This document shows, piece by piece, positions 48,837 through 56,237 of a stretch of DNA of 64,000 nt. The translations under genes were made by a program, and so were the position numbers. How positions within the stretch are numbered: the first letter of the stretch is position 1; the number at the start of each line of letters is the position of its first letter. The stretch spans positions 34,976-98,975 of the forward strand of contig NZ_BMVB01000015.1 in NCBI RefSeq assembly GCF_014650495.1. The letters are read 5' to 3'. The stretch comes from Streptomyces cinnamoneus (GTDB taxonomy: Bacteria > Actinomycetota > Actinomycetes > Streptomycetales > Streptomycetaceae). The notes below the pieces were generated by a model, which saw only the letters and a program-made list of their open reading frames with translations, was not told the DNA's origin and made no database searches.

Positions 48837-50183
48837 ATGACCGAGAGCCCCGCGCACCCCGATCTCTGGCCCGCCCCCCTCGCGACAGGGGCCGTCGACG
48901 CGACGGTCACCGTGCCCGGATCGAAGTCGGTCACCAACAGGGCCCTCGTGCTGGCCTCCCTGGCCGCCGAGCCCGGCTGGGTGCGCCGCCCGCTCCGCTC
49001 CCGCGACACCGTGCTGATGGCCGAGGCGCTGCGCGCCATGGGCGTCGGCATCGAGGAGGGCGTGGGCCCCGACGGCACCGGCGAGGCATGGCGCGTCATC
49101 CCGGCCCGGCTGCACGGCCCGGCCACCGTCGACGTCGGCAACGCCGGCACCGTCATGCGCTTCCTGCCGCCCGTCGCCGCGCTGGCCGACGGCCCCGTCC
49201 GCTTCGACGGCGACCCCCGCAGCTACGAGCGTCCGCTGCACGGCGTGATCGACGCGCTGCGCGCGCTGGGCGCCCGCATCGACGACAACGACCGCGGCGC
49301 CCTCCCGCTCACCGTGCACGGCGCCGGAGCGCTGGACGGCGGCCCGGTCGAGATCGACGCCTCCTCGTCCTCCCAGTTCGTCAGCGCCCTGCTGCTGTCC
49401 GGCCCGCGCTTCAACCAGGGCGTCGAGGTCCGGCACGTCGGCTCCGCCCTGCCGTCCATGCCGCACATCCGCATGACCGTGGACATGCTGCGGGCGGCCG
49501 GCGCCCAGGTCGACACCCCCGAGTCCGGCGGCGAGCCCGACGTCTGGCGGGTCTCCCCCAGCGCCCTCCTCGGCCGCGACCTGGTCGTCGAGCCCGACCT
49601 GTCCAACGCCGCCCCCTTCCTGGCCGCGGCCCTGGTCACCGGCGGCAAGGTCACCATCCCCGACTGGCCCGAGCGCACCACCCAGCCGGGCGACGCGCTG
49701 CGCGAGATCTTCACCGCCATGGGCGGCAGCTGCGAGCTCACCGACGCCGGCCTGACCTTCACCGGCACCGGACGCATCACCGGCATCGACGCCGACCTGC
49801 ACGAGGTCGGCGAGCTGACGCCGGTCATCGCGGCCGTCGCGGCCCTGGCCGAGACCGAGTCCGTCCTGCGGGGCATCGCCCACCTGCGGCTGCACGAGAC
49901 CGACCGGCTGGCCGCCCTGGCCAAGGAGATCAACGAGCTCGGCGGCGACGTCACCGAGACCGAGGACGGCCTGCGCATCCGCCCGCGCACCCTGCACGGC
50001 GGCGTCTTCCACACCTACGAGGACCACCGGCTGGCCACCGCGGCCGCCGTCATCGGCCTCGCCGTCGACGGCGTCGAGGTGGAGAACGTCGCCACCACGG
50101 CCAAGACCCTGCCCGACTTCCCGGAGCTGTGGACCGGGATGCTCGGCTCCGTCGCGGGGGCGACGACGGCGCCGAGAAGCTGA
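48837..50183 (+). CDS. aroA: 3-phosphoshikimate 1-carboxyvinyltransferase (EPSP synthase)
   Basis: 448-residue shikimate-pathway enzyme joining PEP to shikimate-3-phosphate. Motifs are VPGSKSVTNRALVLASLA at the N-terminus, GNAGTVMRFLPPVAAL, FDGDPRSYERPLHGV, and LHETDRLAALAKEINELGG near the end. Length and motifs are those of a functional enzyme. It is 17 bp upstream of rsgA, forming an operon. Confidence 0.95.
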   Translation: MTESPAHPDLWPAPLATGAVDATVTVPGSKSVTNRALVLASLAAEPGWVRRPLRSRDTVLMAEALRAMGVGIEEGVGPDGTGEAWRVIPARLHGPATVDVGNAGTVMRFLPPVAALADGPVRFDGDPRSYERPLHGVIDALRALGARIDDNDRGALPLTVHGAGALDGGPVEIDASSSSQFVSALLLSGPRFNQGVEVRHVGSALPSMPHIRMTVDMLRAAGAQVDTPESGGEPDVWRVSPSALLGRDLVVEPDLSNAAPFLAAALVTGGKVTIPDWPERTTQPGDALREIFTAMGGSCELTDAGLTFTGTGRITGIDADLHEVGELTPVIAAVAALAETESVLRGIAHLRLHETDRLAALAKEINELGGDVTETEDGLRIRPRTLHGGVFHTYEDHRLATAAAVIGLAVDGVEVENVATTAKTLPDFPELWTGMLGSVAGATTAPRS

Positions 50184-50200
50184 GAGATCCTGGAAGCACC

Positions 50201-51205
50201 ATGCGCCGCTACGGCAAGCACACCGACGAGGACGACGTCCGCGTCCGCCCCAACCGCAAGGGCAACCGCCCGCGCACGACCATCCGGCCCAAGCACGAGG
50301 ACGCCGCCGAGGGCTTCGTGCTGACCGTGGACCGCGGCCGGCTCACCGTCCTCGTCGACGACCGGCCCGTCGTCGCGATGAAGGCGCGCGAGCTCGGCCG
50401 CAAGAGCGCCGTGGTCGGCGACCGGGTCGCGGTCGTCGGCGACCTCAGCGGCGCCAAGGACACCCTCGCGCGCATCGTGCGGGTCGAGGAGCGCAGCTCG
50501 GTGCTGCGCCGTACGGCCGACGACGACGACCCGTACGAGCGGGTGGTCGTCGCCAACGCCGACCAGCTGGCGATCGTCACCGCGCTCGCCGACCCGGAGC
50601 CGCGCCCGCGCCTGATCGACCGCTGCCTGGTCGCGGCGTACGACGCGGGGCTGGAGCCGCTGCTGGTGCTGACCAAGTCGGACCTGGCATCGGCGGAGAC
50701 GCTCATGGAGTCCTACGGCTCCCTGGGCATCCGCTACGTGGTCACCAGCCGCGAGGAACTGGCCGAGGGCGCCGCCGCCCGCCGGGTCCGCGAGCAGCTG
50801 GAGGGACGGATCACCGCGTTCGTCGGGCACTCCGGCGTCGGCAAGACCACCCTCGTCAACGCGCTCGTGGAGCGGCAGCGGGCCACCGGCCACGTCAACG
50901 CCGTCACCGGGCGCGGCCGGCACACCACCACCTCGGCGCTGGCGCTGCCGCTGCCGGAGGGCACGGGCTGGGTCATCGACACCCCGGGCGTGCGCTCCTT
51001 CGGACTGCACCACGTGGACCCCTCGCGGGTCATCCACGCCTTCCCCGACCTGGAGCCCGGCACGGAGGGCTGTCCGCGCGCGTGCAGCCACGACGAGCAG
51101 GACTGCGCGCTGGACCAGTGGGTCGCGGACGGCCACGCCGACCCGCAGCGCCTCTACTCGCTGCGCCGGCTGCTGGCGACCCGGGAGCGGCGCGAAGGCG
51201 ACTGA
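50201..51205 (+). CDS. rsgA: Ribosome small-subunit-dependent GTPase RsgA
   Basis: 334-residue circularly permuted GTPase that checks late 30S assembly. An OB-fold N-terminus is followed by the G4 motif LTKSD placed before the P-loop GHSGVGKTTLVNAL and the G3 motif DTPGVRSFGL. The C-terminal zinc domain has CPRACSHDEQDC. The ATG at 50201 directly follows a purine-rich site (GGAAGCACC). In an operon with aroA. Confidence 0.93.
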   Translation: MRRYGKHTDEDDVRVRPNRKGNRPRTTIRPKHEDAAEGFVLTVDRGRLTVLVDDRPVVAMKARELGRKSAVVGDRVAVVGDLSGAKDTLARIVRVEERSSVLRRTADDDDPYERVVVANADQLAIVTALADPEPRPRLIDRCLVAAYDAGLEPLLVLTKSDLASAETLMESYGSLGIRYVVTSREELAEGAAARRVREQLEGRITAFVGHSGVGKTTLVNALVERQRATGHVNAVTGRGRHTTTSALALPLPEGTGWVIDTPGVRSFGLHHVDPSRVIHAFPDLEPGTEGCPRACSHDEQDCALDQWVADGHADPQRLYSLRRLLATRERREGD

Positions 51206-51291
51206 TCGCCTACGTTTGCGAACGGCCCCGGGCGGCAAGGGCATGAAGAGCGCCGGGGCTGGCGGGCGGCCCGCGAACGGGAGGCAATGAG

Positions 51292-51615
51292 ATGGCGTGG
51301 CTGCTGGTCGTCGTCGCCGGGCTTCTGGAAACCGGCTTCGCCGTCTGTCTCAAGCTCTCGCACGGCTTCACCCGGCTGTGGCCCACCATCGCCTTCGCCT
51401 GCTTCGCGCTCGGCAGCTTCGGCCTGCTGACCCTCTCCCTGCGCAAGCTCGACGTCGGTCCGGCCTACGCCGTCTGGACGGGCATCGGCGCGGCCGGCAC
51501 CGCGATCTACGGCATGGTCTTCCTGGACGACCTGGTCTCCACGCTCAAGCTCGTCTCCATCGCCCTCGTGATCGTCGGGGTCATCGGGCTGCAGCTGTCG
51601 GGCTCGGCGCACTGA
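51292..51615 (+). CDS. Small multidrug resistance (SMR) family transporter, SugE/Gdx-like
   Basis: 107-residue four-helix proton antiporter subunit. The essential Glu is in VAGLLETGFAVCLKLS (residue 13), and the loop signature GPAYAVWTGIGAAGTAIYGM is that of the SugE/guanidinium-exporter branch. I see no guanidine riboswitch in the 86-bp gap upstream. Likely partner is a homo-dimer, as only one SMR gene is present. Confidence 0.9.
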   Translation: MAWLLVVVAGLLETGFAVCLKLSHGFTRLWPTIAFACFALGSFGLLTLSLRKLDVGPAYAVWTGIGAAGTAIYGMVFLDDLVSTLKLVSIALVIVGVIGLQLSGSAH

Positions 51616-51636
51616 CCCCCGTGTGGGCCCCGCCGC

Positions 51637-52284
51637 TCACGCCGGCGCGTACCGCAGCAGTGCGCGCACCAGGCGGGCGACCTCCCGCGCCGCCTCCTCG
51701 TCGGTGGCGGCCGGGGCGATGACGTAGGACAGCGTCAGCCGCACCGCTGCCTCACAGGCCCTCAGTACGACCTCGCCGCCCGGCCCGTCCTGCCCGTGCT
51801 GCCCGTCCTGCGGGGGTGTGCACCGGCCGATCGCGGCGGCCGCGCTGTCGCGTATCCGCTCGGCCAGCAGCCCGGGGGCGGGGCCGCGGGGCGGCCGCCC
51901 GTCGCGCGGGGCGCGCGGGGGCGGGACGGGGGGTGCGGCGGCGGGCGGGAGCCGGTCCCCGCGGCAGCCGGTCAGCGCGGCCCGCACGAACGGGTTGGCG
52001 CGCGCCGTGCGCAGGGTCCACAGGGCCGCTGCGGCGCAGCAGTCGCCGGCGTCGCCGGAGGCGGCGGCCTCGGCGAGGGAGCGTTCCGCCCCGGTGAGGA
52101 AGGCGTCGGTCTCGCGGCGCACCAGGGCGCGGGCGAGTCCGTCCTTGCTGCCGAATTCGTTGTAGAGGGTCTGCCGGGAGACCCCGGCCGCGGCGGCGAC
52201 GTCGACCATCCGGACCCCGTGCCAGGGCCGGGCGCCGAGCGCTGTGAACGCCGCGTCCAGTAAGAGTTCTCGTGCCGCGGGCAT
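51637..52284 (-). CDS. TetR-family transcriptional regulator
   Basis: 215-residue regulator. HTH near the N-terminus: AARELLLDAAFTALG and VAAAAGVSRQTLYNEFGSKD (about 5-50). A low-complexity Pro/Arg linker (PPAAAPPVPPPRAPRDGRPP) interrupts the ligand domain at about 118-145. The ATG at 52284 is chosen; the upstream extension is not supported. It is convergent with the SMR gene at 21 bp and divergent from hisN. It may control the SMR transporter. Confidence 0.85.
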   Translation of the reverse strand: MPAARELLLDAAFTALGARPWHGVRMVDVAAAAGVSRQTLYNEFGSKDGLARALVRRETDAFLTGAERSLAEAAASGDAGDCCAAAALWTLRTARANPFVRAALTGCRGDRLPPAAAPPVPPPRAPRDGRPPRGPAPGLLAERIRDSAAAAIGRCTPPQDGQHGQDGPGGEVVLRACEAAVRLTLSYVIAPAATDEEAAREVARLVRALLRYAPA

Positions 52285-52425
52285 CGTCGCCTCCCCGGCC
52301 GTACGGCCGCACGACGGTTGTGGCGTTGTGGCCAGGCCACAGGATTGACGCACCGCCAGACGCTGTCAAGGGCGTCGGCAGGTCGCGCCGCGCGTGACCA
52401 CGTGGCCGCGGGTAGTGTGCGTGGC

Positions 52426-53220
52426 ATGTCCGACTACCACGATGATCTGCGACTGGCCCATGTCCTGGCCGACGCCGCCGACGCGGCCACCATGGACCGG
52501 TTCAAGGCCCTCGACCTGAAGGTCGAGACCAAACCGGACATGACTCCGGTGAGCGAGGCCGACAAGGCCGCCGAGGAGCTGATCCGTGGTCATCTGCACC
52601 GCGCCCGGCCCCGCGACGCCGTGCTGGGCGAGGAGTTCGGCAGCGAGGGCATGGGCCCGCGCCGCTGGGTGATCGACCCGATCGACGGTACGAAGAACTA
52701 CGTACGCGGGGTTCCGGTGTGGGCCACGCTGATCTCGCTGATGGTGCAGGCCGAGGGCGGTTTCCAGCCCGTGGTCGGCGTGGTGTCGGCGCCGGCGCTG
52801 GGGCGCCGCTGGTGGGCGGCGAAGGACTCGGGCGCGTACACCGGCCGGAGCCTGACGTCGGCGTCGCGGCTGCAGGTCTCGCGGGTGGGCCGGATCGACG
52901 ACGCCTCCTTCGCGTACTCCTCGCTGACGGGCTGGGAGGAGCGCGGGATGCTGCCCGGCTTCCTGGACCTGACGCGCGACTGCTGGCGGACGCGCGGCTA
53001 CGGGGACTTCTGGCCGTACATGATGGTGGCCGAGGGGTCCGTGGACATCTGTGCGGAGCCGGAGCTGTCGCTGTGGGACATGGCGGCGAACGTGGTCATC
53101 GTCGAGGAGGCGGGCGGCCGCTTCACCGGTCTGGACGGCCGGCCGGGTCCGCACAGCGGGAACGCCGCCGCGTCCAACGGACTGCTGCACGATGAGCTGT
53201 TGAGCTATCTACGGCAGTAA
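52426..53220 (+). CDS. hisN: Histidinol-phosphatase, inositol monophosphatase type (HisN)
   Basis: 264-residue Mg-dependent phosphatase. Metal motifs: GEEFG (Glu pair), WVIDPIDGTKNYVRGVPVW and LSLWDMAANVVIVEEAGG. The sequence LRLAHVLADAADAATMDRFK and the KPDMTPVSEADK segment fit the HisN subgroup that dephosphorylates histidinol phosphate in actinobacteria. A general inositol/other phosphatase role cannot be excluded. ATG at 52426. Confidence 0.88.
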   Translation: MSDYHDDLRLAHVLADAADAATMDRFKALDLKVETKPDMTPVSEADKAAEELIRGHLHRARPRDAVLGEEFGSEGMGPRRWVIDPIDGTKNYVRGVPVWATLISLMVQAEGGFQPVVGVVSAPALGRRWWAAKDSGAYTGRSLTSASRLQVSRVGRIDDASFAYSSLTGWEERGMLPGFLDLTRDCWRTRGYGDFWPYMMVAEGSVDICAEPELSLWDMAANVVIVEEAGGRFTGLDGRPGPHSGNAAASNGLLHDELLSYLRQ

Positions 53221-53414
53221 CGGCCTTAAACCCACAAGGACGTCGTAAAAATTCGGCAAAATCCAGCCCTGCTCAGACCTTGTTCAGCCCGGCACGGCAT
53301 GCCACGCTGACAGTCCCGACGCTTGTGAACTTGTGAACCCCCGGCGTTCCGCCCGGGGCGGAGTTCATTCTTCCGGGACTGTTCCGCAGTCCACCAAGGA
53401 GGTGGCTTACGGCC

Positions 53415-53816
53415 ATGCTCGTCCGCGACGCCATGAGCACGGTGGTCCTCACCATCGGCCCGGCACACACCCTCCGGCAGGCCGCACGGCTGATGTCCGC
53501 GCGCAGGGTCGGCGCGGCGGTCGTCCTCGACCCCGACACCTGCGGGCTCGGCATCCTCACCGAGCGCGACATACTCAACGCGGTCGGGGCGGGGCAGGAC
53601 CCCGACCGCGAGACCGCCCACGGCCACACCACCACGGACGTGGTCTTCGCCGCCCCCGGGTGGACCTTGGAGGAGGCCGCCGCGGCGATGTCCCGTGGCG
53701 AGTTCCGGCACCTGGTCGTCCTCGACGAGCACGAGCCCGTCGGCGTGGTGTCGGTGCGCGACATCATCCGCTGCTGGCTGCCGGCCCGGGAGCGGGCGGG
53801 CGCCGTGCCCGTGTGA
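53415..53816 (+). CDS. CBS-domain pair protein
   Basis: 133-residue protein of two CBS motifs: VRDAMSTVVLTIGPAHTLRQ with GILTERDILNAV, and TTDVVFAAPGWTLEEAAAAM with GVVSVRDIIRCW. Such stand-alone CBS pairs bind adenosine nucleotides and act as energy or redox sensors. ATG at 53415 with AAGGAGGTGG upstream. The 194-bp gap after hisN shows no other gene. A terminator shared with catalase follows. Confidence 0.88.
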   Translation: MLVRDAMSTVVLTIGPAHTLRQAARLMSARRVGAAVVLDPDTCGLGILTERDILNAVGAGQDPDRETAHGHTTTDVVFAAPGWTLEEAAAAMSRGEFRHLVVLDEHEPVGVVSVRDIIRCWLPARERAGAVPV

Positions 53817-53832
53817 GGACGGCCCGGACAGG

Positions 53833-53871
53833 CCGGAGAGGCCGGAGCCCCATGGCGTCCGGCCTCTCCGG
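53833..53871. terminator. Bidirectional terminator between the CBS and catalase genes
   Basis: Perfect 14-bp inverted repeat, 53833-53846 with 53858-53871, loop 11 nt, between convergent genes. Confidence 0.8.
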
Positions 53872-53897
53872 TTCGTACGGCAAGCGTCCAGTGGCCG

Positions 53898-55373
53898 TCA
53901 GCCGCGCAGGGCCTGGACCGCGGCGTCGAGCCGCTTGCCGTAGTCGGGGTCCGCCTGGCGGAAGTTGGCCACGGCCCGCTCGACGATGTCGTCGCGCGAG
54001 ACCTTGGCGATGAAGCCGGCCAGGTTGGCGATCAGGCGCTCCTTCTCCCCCTCCGACATCAGCCGGTAGAGGTTGCCCGCCTGGACGAAGTCGTTGTCCT
54101 CGGCGTGCGAGGGGGCCTCGGTGTTGCCCGTCACCCCGGTGAGCGGGAGCGGCTGCCACAGCGGGCGGCCGGTCTCGACGGGGCCGCCGAAGCTGTTGGG
54201 CTCGTAGTTCTTGGCGCGGCCGTGGCGGCCGTCGTAGGCGTAGCCGTCGCGGTTGTTCGTGCGGGCCACGGTGGCGTGCGGGCGGTTCACCGGCAGGTGG
54301 TCGGCGTTGATGCCGACGCGGTAGCGGTGGGCGTCGCCGTAGGCGAACAGCCGGCCCTGCAGCATCTTGTCGGGGGACGGGCCGATGCCCGGCACGAAGT
54401 GCGCCGGCGAGAAGATCGCCTGCTCGACCTCGGCGAAGATGTTGTCGGGGTTGCGGTTGAGCTCCAGCTTGCCGATCTCGATCGGCGGGTAGTCCTCGTG
54501 CGGCCACACCTTGGTGAGGTCGAACGGGTTGAAGCGGTAGTTCGCCGCCTCGTCCGCCGGCATGATCTGCACCTGCACGGTCCAGCTCGGGAAGTCGCCG
54601 CGCTCGATGGCCTCGCGCAGGTCGCGCTGGTGGCTGTCGGGGTCCATGCCCGAGACCTGCACGGCCTCGTCGACCGTGAGGTTCTTGATGCCCTGGTCGG
54701 TCTTGAAGTGGTACTTGACCCAGAAGACCTCGCCGGCCTCGTTGTTCCACTGGTAGGTGTGGGAGCCGTAGCCGTTCATGTGGCGGTACGAGGCCGGGAT
54801 GCCGCGGTCGCCGAAGAGCCAGGTCACCTGGTGGGTGGCCTCGGGCGACAGGCCCCAGAAGTCCCAGACGTTGTCCGCCTCCTGCGAGCCGGTGTACGGG
54901 TCGCGCTTCTGGGTGTGGATGAAGTCGGGGAACTTGATGGCGTCCTTGATGAAGAACACCGGGGTGTTGTTGCCGACGAGGTCGTAGTTCCCCTCTTCGG
55001 TGTAGAACTTCAGCGCGAATCCGCGGGGGTCGCGCACGGCGTCCGCCGAGCCGAGGTTGCCGGCGACGGTGGAGAAGCGCAGGAACGTCTCCGTCTGCTT
55101 GCCGACCTCGGAGAGGAACGCGGCCCGGGTCCAGCGGCTGACGTCCGCGGTCACGGTGAAGGTGCCGTAGGCGCCGGCGCCGCGGGCGTGCACGATCCGC
55201 TCCGGGATGCGCTCGCGGTTGAAGTGCGCGAGCTTCTCCAGCAGCAGCTGGTCCTGCACGAGGACGGGACCGCCCTGGCCCGCGGTCTCGCTGTTCTGGT
55301 TGTCCGCGACCGGAGCACCGGACTCCGTGGTCAGCGGGCCCGCCGCCGTTGCCGCCTGGCCGTTCGTCGTCAC
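53898..55373 (-). CDS. Monofunctional haem catalase
   Basis: 491-residue clade 3-type catalase. Catalytic His in ERIVHARGAGAYG (about 65), Asn in DLVGNNTPVFFIKD (about 140) and the proximal haem-ligand Tyr in RLFAYGDAHRYRVG (about 345). It disproportionates hydrogen peroxide in the cytoplasm. The GTG at 55373 has GGAGG at 5 nt. It is divergent from a Fur-family regulator, with a PerR-like box between them, the arrangement of the peroxide-inducible catA-catR pair. Confidence 0.94.
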   Translation of the reverse strand: MTTNGQAATAAGPLTTESGAPVADNQNSETAGQGGPVLVQDQLLLEKLAHFNRERIPERIVHARGAGAYGTFTVTADVSRWTRAAFLSEVGKQTETFLRFSTVAGNLGSADAVRDPRGFALKFYTEEGNYDLVGNNTPVFFIKDAIKFPDFIHTQKRDPYTGSQEADNVWDFWGLSPEATHQVTWLFGDRGIPASYRHMNGYGSHTYQWNNEAGEVFWVKYHFKTDQGIKNLTVDEAVQVSGMDPDSHQRDLREAIERGDFPSWTVQVQIMPADEAANYRFNPFDLTKVWPHEDYPPIEIGKLELNRNPDNIFAEVEQAIFSPAHFVPGIGPSPDKMLQGRLFAYGDAHRYRVGINADHLPVNRPHATVARTNNRDGYAYDGRHGRAKNYEPNSFGGPVETGRPLWQPLPLTGVTGNTEAPSHAEDNDFVQAGNLYRLMSEGEKERLIANLAGFIAKVSRDDIVERAVANFRQADPDYGKRLDAAVQALRG

Positions 55374-55448
55374 GTACGCCTCCGTCGTCAGATCGTCTTC
55401 ATGGCCCGAGCCACAGATTCCGCGTCTCGAACCGGCTTCGATCCTACA

Positions 55449-55463
55449 TTGGACATTGTCTAA
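55449..55463. promoter_or_regulatory. Fur/PerR-type operator between catalase and its regulator
   Basis: TTGGACATTGTCTAA is a 7-1-7 near-palindrome with one mismatched pair, in an AT-rich spot 76 bp upstream of the catalase start and 89 bp upstream of the regulator start. Confidence 0.65.
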
Positions 55464-55526
55464 GTCAAGATGGGTGAGACATAAATATCGATTCCATGGA
55501 TGGACAAGGGCCGCTGCTACGCTGGT

Positions 55527-55543
55527 CCTATCTGACTGATAGG
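55527..55543. promoter_or_regulatory. Inverted repeat just upstream of the Fur-family gene
   Basis: CCTATC (55527-55532), spacer TGACT, GATAGG (55538-55543). The right half runs into the AGGTGA ribosome-binding site. It could be a second operator or an RNA hairpin affecting translation. Confidence 0.45.
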
Positions 55544-55551
55544 TGAATGGC

Positions 55552-55968
55552 ATGAGTGACCTGCTGGAACGGCTCCGCGGCCGGGGCTGGCGGCTGACCG
55601 CGCAGCGGCGCGTCGTCGCCGAAGTCCTGGACGGCGACCACGTCCACTACACCGCCGACGAAGTGCATGCGAAGGCGGCCGATCTGCTGCCCGAGATCTC
55701 GCGCGCGACGGTCTACAACACCCTCGGGGAGCTCGTCTCGCTGGGCGAGGTCCTGGAGGTGAGCACGGACGGGCGCGCCAAGCGCTACGACCCCAACGCG
55801 CACCACGCGCACCAGCACCTGGTGTGCTCGCGGTGCGGCACGATCCGCGACGTGCACCCCGCGGGCGACCTCCTGGCCGGGCTCCCCGCCGAGGAGCGCT
55901 TCGGCTTCCAGGTCTCGACGGTCGAGGTCACCTACCGCGGGATCTGCCCCAGCTGCAGCACGGCGTGA
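55552..55968 (+). CDS. Fur-family peroxide-responsive repressor (CatR/PerR-like)
   Basis: 138-residue Fur-family repressor. HTH region LRGRGWRLTAQRRVVAEVLD and ISRATVYNTLGELVSLGEV. Metal-sensing HHAHQHLVC segment; structural zinc cysteines CSRC and CPSC. ATG at 55552 with AGGTGA upstream. Divergent from catalase, which it should repress until peroxide oxidises its regulatory iron. The S. coelicolor counterpart is CatR. Confidence 0.9.
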   Translation: MSDLLERLRGRGWRLTAQRRVVAEVLDGDHVHYTADEVHAKAADLLPEISRATVYNTLGELVSLGEVLEVSTDGRAKRYDPNAHHAHQHLVCSRCGTIRDVHPAGDLLAGLPAEERFGFQVSTVEVTYRGICPSCSTA

Positions 55969-56030
55969 GCTGCGGGCCACCTCGGCCCGGTCCGCCCCGC
56001 CGAGCTGCGGTGGCACGGCGGCGAGCACAA

Positions 56031-56064
56031 CAAAGGCCCGGATCCTGAAGGATCCGGGCCTTTG
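56031..56064. terminator. Terminator of the first tRNA-fMet gene
   Basis: Perfect 15-bp inverted repeat, 56031-56045 with 56050-56064. It lies 8 nt after the tRNA 3' end on the minus strand and reads out into CCTTTGTTGTG. It also ends the Fur gene transcript from the other side. Confidence 0.85.
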
Positions 56065-56071
56065 CCCAGAG

Positions 56072-56145
56072 TAGCGGGGACAGGATTTGAACCTGCGACC
56101 TCTGGGTTATGAGCCCAGCGAGCTACCGAGCTGCTCCACCCCGCG
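56072..56145 (-). tRNA. tRNA-fMet (anticodon CAT), copy 1
   Basis: 74 nt without encoded CCA. The acceptor 5' strand CGCGGGG pairs with CCCCGC, leaving position 1 C opposite U72, the unpaired end that marks initiator tRNA. The anticodon stem CTGGG-CTCATAA-CCCAG includes the three G-C pairs of initiators, and the T arm contains GGTTCAAATCC. Identical to the second copy at 58437-58510. Confidence 0.94.
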
Positions 56146-56237
56146 TCGTTGACACCACCCTAACCCGTCCGTGACCCCAGGGGCAAATCCCTTTACACAG
56201 CCGCTTACGCCGCCCCTCCGGCCGCCCGCGTCCGCGG

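Noticed and set aside
56072..56145. Elongator tRNA-Met
   Set aside because: The C1-U72 mismatch and three G-C pairs in the anticodon stem mark an initiator.
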